Positions 25,451 to 35,018 of a DNA stretch of 64,000 nt are shown here, in pieces (the stretch's first letter is position 1; each line of letters starts with the position of its first letter). Position numbers and translations under genes: made by a program. The stretch covers positions 57,672 through 121,671 of the forward strand of contig JABYQR010000106.1 of assembly GCA_022592445.1 (NCBI GenBank), written 5' to 3'. Below the pieces are notes generated by a model. That model was not told where the DNA came from and did no database searches. It saw only the letters and a program-made list of their open reading frames with translations. The DNA comes from Cytidiella melzeri. Lineage: Eukaryota; Basidiomycota; Agaricomycetes; Polyporales; Irpicaceae.

Positions 25451-26087
25451 AATGTAAGTATTGCAATTCCTAAAGAATGAGGAAGAATTGTTTCAGTGTG
25501 CTCCAGCACATTGATGCTTTTTTGGATTTGACTCTCTTGCCCTCCAAAGTGTGGGAATTTGATGGAAAACACAGACAGTCACAGTTTAAATCTCAAAGCA
25601 ATGATTACAGTTGATGGCATCACACTGACTTTGGTATCAGCCCTGTATACATTTGTATCAGATCACTTTACAATCAAGATGCACTTTTTGGTTTGTACAG
25701 ACTGCATACAGGGACAGATCTGTACATATTATACACCATTGGATAGCCCTATCTTGTGGAAACATCCTGGTACACAAATCCTGTCAATTGGAGTGGAATT
25801 GAGCAAGTTATGGCCAGTCTACTGACAAAGGTCACTCAGACTCAGATTCAAACTCCACTCTTGCTGGCACATGATGTCAAATTCTGGTCAGGTACATGTA
25901 CAGCAATCTACAGTCATTGCTTGCTCTCTGAACAAGGATTACAATTAGAAGACATGCCACACATAGTATTGACTCTGAGCAAGAATTACCAGTACTTTGG
26001 GAGCAAACTACAAATTCTCAACCCCCACATTCTTGGACAATGTGAATTTGTGGCTGCATTAGTAGTGAGTACTGTATATGATTGTTC
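25451..26087. other. unassigned, possibly Helitron interior
   Basis: Holds two overlapping plus-strand open frames (88 and 117 codons, 25,559-26,109) without known motifs. They may be decayed cargo of the neighbouring Helitron fragment. Confidence 0.3.
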
Positions 26088-26490
26088 CACAAAGTTTCAC
26101 AATTGTTAGTTGCCTTCTAGGCAGGAGTTACAATCAGAATACAGCCTGTGGCAGTTCCAATGGGGGTGAGGCAGTTCAGGCATCAACCGGACATGGTTGC
26201 ATCAGCAGCAAGCACTGCATCAAATTGTTGCACAAAGTTTCACAACCATTAGTTGCTTTCTAAGGAGGAGTTACAATTAGAACACAGCCTGCGGCAGTTC
26301 CCATGGAGGCTGAGGCAGTTCAGACATCAACAGGACGTGGTTGCATCAGCAGCAAGCACTGCATCTGATTTTGCCATAAAGTTTCACAACCACTAGTTGC
26401 ACCTAAAGCAGGAGTTACAATCAGAACACAGCCTGTGGCAGTTCACATGGGGATGAGGCAGTTCAGACATCAACAGGACACATGTAATAT
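26088..26490. repeat. 143-144 bp tandem repeat, about three copies
   Basis: The anchor AAAGTTTCAC occurs at 26,091, 26,234 and 26,378, giving periods of 143 and 144. Each unit contains TAGTTGC, GGAGTTACAATCAGAA, CAGCCTGTGGCAGTTC, GGCAGTTCAGACATCAACAGGAC and GCATCAGCAGCAAGCACTGCATC. An inverted copy lies at 47,400-47,630. Confidence 0.85.
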
Positions 26491-27791
26491 GTTCTGTGAG
26501 TCAATCTCATGAGACACCCTCAAGCCCTTCATTCTTAATTTCTGTCATCAGCAGTGAGTTTTGATGAGCTCCACAAGTGATTGTTGCATCAGCAGTGAAC
26601 ACTGCACAAGATTTGTGACAAGATATATGAAGCCCCTTGCTACCATTGGTGACTATTTTTATCAATGTATGGCTCCATTTCCCACAATCAAACTTATGAA
26701 TTGTAGTACTTGTGGGAGTTGGGCCAATAAGTGGTAAGCTGAATGTTCTGAACATGTGTACTTTTTTGGATGAAGCTTATACTTAGTAATTCATGAGAGA
26801 TATCAGAAAATCTTATCAATAGCTATTTGACTATACAGTAGTCTTGGTTTTTTGTTGATAATTAGTTCTTGGCCCTATTGCTAGCATAATACCTCTTATG
26901 TCCAACTACCAAGTTCAATACTAGAATGTTCTTATGGCAGGGCACAGATACGTATGCCTTGCTACAAGATTGTAGTGGCAGCTGCCCATGTCAAAGATGT
27001 GACCTTGTTAGATGAGTGCATTGGAACTGTAGAGCTGGGAGAGTGTTGAAAGACTGAAAGGGGTGCTCAGTGATTAAGACACTTATGCTTCATGTGAGCC
27101 AGTGTACTGTATACTTGGCCACACATTGATAAATAAATAACAAATAATTGAACACAGTTGAAAATGTTCTACAGCCTGGAGGCTAGTGCTATATATTGTC
27201 TATGTCAATGGCCTCTCTGTGTGTGTCAAAATATGTATGTGCTCCTCCTGTTCTCCAAGAAAACCAAAAAGCGCTGTCCATTAGCTCAACCACTGATACT
27301 ACCGTTAGAGTACTATCATAAGAGGTTTCCAGTGATCCCTCAGTATAAAGCTCAGCACGGGCGCACCTGTACCTGCAGGTATACAAAAGAATCAATCTCC
27401 TACCTGCACCTGTACAGGTTTGATAGTGCCAGGTACCCACCCCTGCGAGTGTGAGTACCTGCTGCCTACAGGTCAATCATTGCTTACCAAAGTCTTCTTT
27501 ACACATCCTTTATAGTATAGTGTCAATTCATTGTTCTGGTCCTAACTGTCAAGCTGTGGTACCTCTTAAGCTGTAATTAACAGATACAAGCATCAGTTCA
27601 ATAGTCAAGAAAAACTGTTACCCATCTTGAAATCTGCACACATGTCTCTTTTGTCCCTAACAATGCCATGGCCTGCAAGCTCCTCAGGAATTTCCTGCTA
27701 TGTGACTTGTCTACCAGTAGCACAATGAACACTACTGAAAAAGCAAGACAAGGAGCATCTCTACACTATCAGCAGCTCTACCCCAGCAATA
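26491..27791. other. repeat-rich, gene-free
   Basis: 26,500-26,700 is matched in inverted orientation at 47,280-47,400. 27,360-27,475 is a cluster of CACCTG/CAGGTA words in both orientations. No gene was recognised. Confidence 0.4.
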
Positions 27792-27860
27792 CTAGCGTTA
27801 ACAGGGCTGGAAAGCAATAAATAAAATCCCTAAATGCTGGATGAAATGATACTGTCTGAC
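27792..27860 (-). mobile_element. Helitron 3'-terminal fragment, copy 2
   Basis: ACTAGCGTTAACAGGGCTGG at 27,791, then GATGAAAT. It shares the CTAG end and subterminal words with the ends at 25,213, 33,710 and 48,677. The fragment is short and the hairpin is degraded. Confidence 0.4.
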
Positions 27861-28224
27861 AAATGTTTACATCTCAAATAGCTACTTTGATCAGTGATTA
27901 TGTTACTAGCAAGCAGATTGAGCAAGCAATATTGACCAAAATAGTACTTTTGCAAGTAACTCTGGTCCCCATAACAGCTTCAATGAACACCTTTGTAACT
28001 AGCAATATGACATGGATAGTCCAACAGAGACTGGATTTTTCCATCACAGTCACAAGTTTGCAGTATCAGGCGCTTATCTGGGGCACTTATTTTCTGGCTA
28101 GTATTGTTACTGGACCTGGACCCTAATCCGGGTCATGTGACATCCTGCCTTATTTATCAATAGTCTAGCCCCAAACCCCAGACTCAACCAGGAGTGATTC
28201 CAGATCAACCTAGGCTATTTTTCT

Positions 28225-28530
28225 ATGGTTCTACATACCCCGGTCCTGGATCTTTACCCATGTCTATTATTTGTTCTATTTCCAGTCCCTAGTGTGGGAA
28301 CTTGTGCACAGACCATTCAGACACAGTATATATAGTAGACCTTACTCTCCCTAGCTCTGCATCTTGACCTCTCTGTCATTGCACTGCTAGTATCTGGCCC
28401 TGCACCTGCTTGTGTGCTTATCATGAACTTTGACTTTACTGTTGTTGTTGAAGATCTATCCAACTTCCATATCTACTTTACTCCCTTGTTAGGGTTATCA
28501 GCACAACAGCAGTTGCTCCACAACAGAAAT
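28225..28530 (+). repeat. LTR-like repeat, related to 56,090-56,460
   Basis: The stretch from TCCAGTCCCTAGTGTGGG through TATATATAGTAG, the TCTGCATCTTGACCTCTCTGTC block and GCAGTTGCTC recurs almost word for word at 56,157-56,460. A TATA box followed by a short spacer suggests an LTR with promoter. Outer borders are not defined. Confidence 0.5.
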
Positions 28531-28833
28531 TCTCTGGTAACTTTACAAAGTAACATTTCTGATAGTGCTCAATCTCATAAGCAACCTTTTTATCAGTGAT
28601 AATCTTAGTATTAGCTGGATGGCTTGCAGTACCTTCTGCTGGTAGCTTGTATCAGAAGGCCTGACTGCAAAAATAATGTTGTTGCAGGTAGACAGTTCCA
28701 ATTGTGCCTTGTCTGGAATGTCCACTGTCATGATTGACCTACCTAGACCACCTCTTTCATGACAATCTTGCTACTACCAACAGCTTTCATGACTAACAAG
28801 CCTGGAAGACTTACTTTTATGGGTAATGTGATA

Positions 28834-30429
28834 CAGTAGCAGCAAAAAGTCTTGCAACACCGCAAGCGCACAACTCTTTGCTCTCTGTTTGAGCTCAAAA
28901 CTGCTTATTTTTTTCAATCAATTTATATACATTGAGTATTGCGTGTATACAATATGTCTACAATGGAAACAAAAGAGTTTTTCTTGTATATAATACATTG
29001 TGCACAATTCGTGCTGTTGCGGCGCTAGGCGCCTGTCATGCGCACAACCACTATTTGGGTTTGTTTTGTTTTTCAATCTTTCCACTTCACCACTCTCTTG
29101 CTTTTTTCCATACCACCCACTCTCCCCACTCTAGACCACACATATGGTGCAGTGTACCCCTACTAAAAAAGGCCCAAATTTGGACTCTGCATAATGAAGG
29201 TATCAGTGTGGCTGACATTTGCAAGAAAGTCCCCGTCCACCAGTCCACCATCTATTGCACCATCAAAAACCTATCCCACAATCACAATTTCTATGCAAAC
29301 AAGCCCAAGACAGGTTGCCCTTGCATTTTACAAGACCACGATTTCTGTCACGCCACTTCCCTCCTGGCACGACAAGAGGCCCACAACACTAAAGACCTGC
29401 AGCGCAAGGCATTTCCACAAGTAGCTGCCTGAACAATGTGTCACAACCTTGCAGAGATTGTGCTGAAGGGATATGTGCATTGAAGAAAACTGTTTCTGTC
29501 TGTAGCTCATAAACAGAAGCGCAAGTGGTGGGCTGGACATGTGACCAGATGGGGGCAAAAAGTGGGGGGTAATGGTGTTCTCAGATGAGTCAAAATTTGA
29601 TCTATTTGGCTCAGATGGGAGGGAATACTGCCGAAGAAGACAGGGCGAGGAGTTTTTGGACCGGAATGTGCAGAAGACAGTGAAGCACAGGGGTGGAAGT
29701 ATCATGGTGTAGGGATGCATCACTTTGAAGGAAGGCTACACCACATTGATGGGAAGATGGATGCAACACTTCACTGCTCCATCCTATCAGAGTCTCTTCT
29801 GGGCACATTGGCAGACCAAGATTTGACCTGCTGACAGCTCATTCTCCAACAGGACAATGATCCGAAGCACACGTCAAAGCTTGCTACTGCTTGGTTCAAG
29901 GAGAACAAGATCACTGTATTGACCTGGCCTCCAAATCCACCAGGTATGAATATTCTGGAGAATGTCTGGGACCATCTAGACCGCAAATTACGGGCTTGCA
30001 AGCAGCAACTGTCAAATAAGGAGGAGCTGTGGGAGGCATTGCAGGAGGAGTGGGCAAATTTAGATGATGGGTATATCAAGGGATTGTATGAGTCTCTCCC
30101 CACTTGTGCAGCAGAGCTTATGCAGGCAAAGGGGTCCTATACTAGGTGCTAATTTTACCAGAATTCTTTGACAAAGTTTTACATAGAATAGTCGAGATGA
30201 TGCACAATAGTAGTAGTACAACATGCTGGCGCTAAATGCAGCTTCTGCGCAGATCGTGCACTATTTTTTTGCACACAACGCGGACCAAGTCATTTCTACC
30301 AAGAACATGACTTGTACATTGTATATAGTGTGTGGAAATTGAAAGTATATAAAAATGCACAGAAATGAGCTTGCACAATGAGAAAATCATTGCGCGCTCG
30401 TAGTGTCGCAACAATTTGTGCCACTACTG
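28834..30429 (+). mobile_element. Tc1/mariner DNA transposon (defective)
   Basis: 1,596 bp bounded by CAGTAG...CTACTG and flanked on each side by TA (28,832-33 and 30,430-31), the Tc1 target duplication. The ends are imperfect inverted repeats extending at least about 45 bp (CAGTAG.GGCA..AA..TTGC.ACAC..CAAGCGC.CAA). The remnant of a DD34E transposase lies inside. Confidence 0.85.
29150..30152 (+). pseudogene. Tc1 transposase pseudogene
   Basis: The N-terminal helix-turn-helix is KAQIWTLHNEGISVADICKK, followed by STIYCTIKNLS. The catalytic part has QQDNDPKHTSKLA (second Asp) and WPPNPPGMNILENVWD (third acidic residue, Glu), then LRACKQQLSNKEELWEAL. Several stops and frame changes lie between 29,430 and 29,860, so no full protein is made. 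The ending is GSYTRC, stop at 30,150-30,152. Confidence 0.85.
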
Positions 30430-30954
30430 TAATTTGATCACTGCTTTCATGAGTAAGTTGGACAGAATCCTTACTGTTATAAGTATAACTTTGTTACAGG
30501 TAACAACATTTGTGATCAACAGGTACAGAATACTCACTTTCACATGCAATTCTGAGAGTCAAAACAACTTTTGTTACTCACTTGCCTGAAATACTTACTT
30601 CCAAAGGTGACTGTGAACCCTTACCCTCCTGGTGTTACTGGCAACAGCTTTTGCTTCTGATTTGTCAGGAAAACCTACTATTATAGGGACTTTTGGTACT
30701 GTTGACAATTTTGTTGACTGACTTGCCAGGAATATCAATATCAAGTTTAGAAGTCATCTTATTGGTGATAACAGCCTTGATTACTAACATGCACAGCAGA
30801 CTGAAGTTTGATTAATTTTTTAATGCTTTTTTTTGAGTAATATTGTTACTGATAACAGTTTTGAAGTCTAGTTTACACTGGATGTGAAGCACAATATTAA
30901 TTGAGACAGTAATGTAATAGTACTGCAATAGTAATCAACACCCTTGATATAATA

Positions 30955-33709
30955 CTTTACTGCACAGTATTGCGATGATACTGTATTCTGACCTTACAAT
31001 ACTGTGTGGGATAGCATTGAAAGAGCTTTCAGAAAGTATGGCAATGTTATCAGATAAGTATTTGCAATATAGTGGCAAAACTACAACAAAAATGACTTGA
31101 AACCATTGCTGTACTAGTGTGATGATATATGAATACTGTCTAGAAATTGGTCCAAATAATATTGTGCCTTAGAATCTGCATGATATCTTGGCTAGTACTG
31201 CACTAGTATTGCAATAGTATCACAATAAAGGGTGTGACAGGTATGTGTCACAACTATAATGGAATGCTATTTCAGGTGGTATGGGACAAATAGTACCCAG
31301 ATTGAGTTGCAATACCAAATGGATACTTTTGACATATAACTTTGCATTAGTAACAAAATATACTTGAATGTAGTGTCTATAAGATACCAATGGTATACTA
31401 TTCAAATACTAGACCAGCTATTATGACAGTAGTTGCAGTACTTCTTCAAATAATACAGGAAGAATAAGAGAAGAATCACACCTGTGACAATCTAGATGTA
31501 GCCTATGATTTTTTATATGTATCTGTGTTTGTGGTTATTTGAACTTGTCTATCTTTGCTAAGATGGCTGAAAATATAACAGAAGCTCCACACATGGCAGA
31601 TGTTTACATTGCAAGTGCATTGTGACTCAATATCAAGTTTGAACATCTATCAACCAATGTCTTGATTGTTCTCAGCACCTTTGCCACACATCAAGATTAT
31701 TTCTGGTCTGATATATATAATATGTGGGGAAAGTATAATTGATTATGCAATTATTATCAATACTGTTTATATTGTCAAACAATCATGCCAGGTTGATTTC
31801 CATTGTTGTGCTGAGCTATGTTAAATTGAGTTATGGATGGTCAAGTCAAGCTGGGTTGAGGCATATTGAGACAAGCTGTGTTGAGACAAGCTGAGTCAAG
31901 TTGAGTCAAATTGATACAAGTTGAGACATGTTGAGATGAACTGAGTGAAGTTGAGATGTGTTGAGACATGCTGATTCGTGTTGAGTAAAGCTGAGGCATG
32001 TTGAGACGTGTTGGGACAAGCTATGTTGAGTCATGTTGAGCCATGTTGAGACATGTTGAGACATGTTGAGCCATGTTGAGTTGAGGAATTTGAGACTTGT
32101 TGAGGTGTGTTGAGATGTGAAGAGGGGTGCTGAGATGTGTTGAGGCAAGCTGAGCTGAGTTGAGACATGTTGAGACATGTTGAGCCGTGTTGAGTTGAGT
32201 TCAGGCACATTGAAATATGTTGAGAGGAGCTGAGTTGAGTTGAGACATGTTAAGACAAGCTGTGTTGAGTCATGTTGAGCCATGTTGAGACATGTTGAGA
32301 CATGTTGAGTTAGATTCAGGCACATTGAGCTGTGTTGAGAAGAGCTGAGTCAAATTGAGACGTGTTGAGACAAGCTGTTGTGAGTTGTGTGGATCAACTT
32401 GACTCAGCTTGTCTAAACACCGCTTGTCTCAACATATCCCAATGTGCCTGAACTCACCTCAACACGACTCAACATGTCTTAACATGTCTCAACATGTCTC
32501 AACTCAGCTCAGCTTGCCTCAAAACGTCTCAGCACCCCTCTTCGCATCTCAACACACCTCAACAAGTCTCAAATTCCTCAACTCAACATGTCTCAACATG
32601 TCTCAACATGTCTCAACATGGCTCAACATGACTCAACATAGCTTGTCCCAACACGTCTCAACATGCCTCAGCTTTACTCAACACGAATCAGCATGTCTCA
32701 ACACATCTCAACTTCACTCAGTTCATCTCAACATGTCTCAACTTGTATCAATTTGACTCAACTTGACTCAGCTTGTCTCAACACAGCTTGTCTCAATATG
32801 CCTCAACCCAGCTTGACTTGACCATCCATAACTCAATTTAACATAGCTCAGCACAACAATGGAAATCAACCTGGCATGATTGTTTGACAATATAAACAGT
32901 ATTGATAATAATTGCATAATCAATTATACTTTCCCCATATATTATATATATCAGACCAGAAATAATCTTGATGTGTGGCAAAGGTGCTGAGAACAATCAA
33001 GACATTGGTTGATAGATGTTCAAACTTGATATTGAGTCACAATGCACTTGCAATGTAAACATCTGCCATGTGTGGAGCTTCTGTTATATTTTCAGCCATC
33101 TTAGCAAAGATAGACAAGTTCAAATAACCACAAACACAGATACATATAAAAAATCATAGGCTACATCTAGATTGTCACAGGTGTGATTCTTCTCTTATTC
33201 TTCCTGTATTATTTGAAGAAGTACTGCAACTACTGTCATAATAGCTGGTCTAGTATTTGAATAGTATACCATTGGTATCTTATAGACACTACATTCAAGT
33301 ATATTTTGTTACTAATGCAAAGTTATATGTCAAAAGTATCCATTTGGTATTGCAACTCAATCTGGGTACTATTTGTCCCATACCACCTGAAATAGCATTC
33401 CATTATAGTTGTGACACATACCTGTCACACCCTTTATTGTGATACTATTGCAATACTAGTGCAGTACTAGCCAAGATATCATGCAGATTCTAAGGCACAA
33501 TATTATTTGGACCAATTTCTAGACAGTATTCATATATCATCACACTAGTACAGCAATGGTTTCAAGTCATTTTTGTTGTAGTTTTGCCACTATATTGCAA
33601 ATACTTATCTGATAACACTGCCATACTTTCTGAAAGCTCTTTCAATGTTATCCCACACAGTATTGTAAGATCAGAATACAGTATTGTTGCAATACTGTGC
33701 AGTACAGTA
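30955..33709. repeat. Near-perfect 2.75-kb inverted repeat (giant palindrome)
   Basis: Sequence from 30,955 rightwards reappears reverse-complemented ending at 33,709. An identical 61-codon frame sits at 31,220-31,405 (-) and 33,257-33,442 (+), and frame ends at 31,906 and 32,756 also pair. Every pair sums to about 64,662, giving an axis at 32,331. The arms (about 1.38 kb) differ at only scattered bases. The central strand switch is at about 32,397, so the left arm carries about 138 bp of extra minisatellite. Confidence 0.9.
31840..32820. repeat. TTGAGACATG minisatellite flipping strand at its centre
   Basis: Variants of the decamer TTGAGACATG run on the plus strand to about 32,397. From about 32,398 the same decamers appear as CATGTCTCAA. 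As the period is 10 bp, both strands give open frames rich in NMSQHVST; I regard these as by-products, not genes. Confidence 0.9.
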
Positions 33710-33965
33710 CTAGCATTAGCAAGGCCGGCAAGTGGCAAGTACAATTCCTGAAAATTGAATGAAATATTACTTTTTGGGCTAGATTTGCAAGTAAACTTGG
33801 TGCTGGTAGCACCCAGAACAAGTAATTTTGTGAGGAATGGCTTCTTCAATGAGTAATGTATAGTAAGTTAGTAGTCTGTCTTTACTAGAGCACACAATCA
33901 TTTGTGAAAGAAGAGGCACTGTGCTGTATTGTTTGAAGTGCAATGATGGGTGGTGAGTACATAAT
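33710..33965 (-). mobile_element. Helitron 3'-terminal fragment, copy 3
   Basis: The minus strand ends CTTGCCACTTGCCGGCCTTGCTAATGCTAG followed by T. A short hairpin sits about 10 nt before the end. It abuts the outer border of the palindrome exactly. The body matches copy 1. Confidence 0.6.
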
Positions 33966-34117
33966 TAAAACCAGTTTGTGGAGTAGAACATGGAGGTAAA
34001 GATTGTTTGACATGCGTCTTCTTCTTAATGGTGTTGAACTATGTTAAATGATCTAGATACAATTTGGTAAACTGCAGGAGCAGGGTTACAGGTGATTATG
34101 TTATTGATGGAAAATTG
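33966..34117. other. flank of the gypsy insertion
   Basis: No feature was seen apart from the target-site copy ATTGA at 34,118-34,122. Confidence 0.4.
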
Positions 34118-34122
34118 ATTGA

Positions 34123-34880
34123 TGTCATGGATGGCCTGACTATCCCTTAATTTTCGCAATTTACCTCTTGTTTTTATCTGTAAAACTCCGGGCTGCAGCT
34201 CAGTTGCAACCTTCTCTGCATAAAATCCCTTTTCACGTCTATTAAAGCGCCCATATCACGTGGCTTAGATGCTCCACACGGTCACATTACTTGCTACTAT
34301 GTCACACTGGCATGTGACTTAGCTTAAGTAAGACCACATGGCTACAAGCACATGGCTCAGCCCATAGCTAGGGTTTGACGTCATAGATACTGTCCACATG
34401 GGCTCCTTATTGTTCTTTCCCTATTGTTCTCTTTATGGAAGGATGTTCTCACAGGTGTGGGAATGGAATACAATAGTTGGTCTCCTTTTAGATAGATTCT
34501 CTCACGAGTAGAGTTTTTGGCAAGGTCTAGACAATAGCTATTGTTCTCCTTTAGGCAGTTCTTTTGTTCTTCGTTCACATGGCTTCTTGCAAAGCCTGCC
34601 CTTAACATGGTCTGTGCGCAGGTCCCTGAAGTCTATATAAGCAGCTGCATGTACGCTCCTAGCCCCCATCTCGACCTCTTGGTCTTTACTGGGCTAGGTA
34701 AGCAAACCCCCTCTTGTACTACATAGCGGGTAGTATCAATCTAACTTGGTCTTTACTGGGCTAGCTTTCTGAATAAGTTTGATAGCTGGTGAACGCATTG
34801 TGCTTCACGCCTGCCACCACCTCCTCGTCGTCATCCACATCGTGTCCCTGTTTGTCACGTCGAGCCCTGTCTCCGTGTCA
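34123..34880 (+). repeat. 5' LTR (758 bp) of gypsy element
   Basis: TGTCATGGAT...CTCCGTGTCA. The TATA box TATATAA is at 34,634-34,640. It matches 43,015-47,073 minus the nested insertion (about 757 bp). Confidence 0.95.
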
Positions 34881-35018
34881 TTAGGTCGAGATCGTTGTGA
34901 AAACCCTGGGTCCCCTATTCCCACTGTTTAAAAACCCTTATTCCTGTTTGACGAGTACGTCTCCAGTCTTATCATACCGTTGAGCTACACTTACGTTGTC
35001 CGTTTTTATCCCCTGCGC
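34881..35018 (+). other. gypsy leader after the 5' LTR
   Basis: Starts TTAGGTCGAGATCG directly after the LTR, where the primer-binding site should be. I could not match it to a tRNA 3' end. The same leader follows the second LTR at 48,388-48,521. Confidence 0.5.

Larger units (their letters stand above)
28540..30830 (-). repeat. Decayed coding-type tandem repeat, split by the Tc1 element
   Basis: Read on the minus strand, 30,830-30,432 and 28,832-28,540 hold degenerate blocks of the pattern DIPGKSVNKIVNSTK, FPDKSEAKAVASNT, ISGK-VTKVV, LPGLLVMKAVGSSK and DIPDKAQLE. The unit is about 19-20 residues (near 57-60 bp). The Tc1 element cuts the array in two. The host gene is not recognised and the frames are broken. 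Confidence 0.35.

Noticed and set aside
25559..26109. Possible gene from two overlapping frames
   Set aside because: No motif, low complexity and repeat surroundings; kept only as unassigned sequence.
31906..32756. Two open frames of 139 and 115 codons rich in NMSQHVST on opposite strands
   Set aside because: They are produced by the 10-bp minisatellite, which keeps frames open by chance in repeat units; they mirror each other because of the palindrome.
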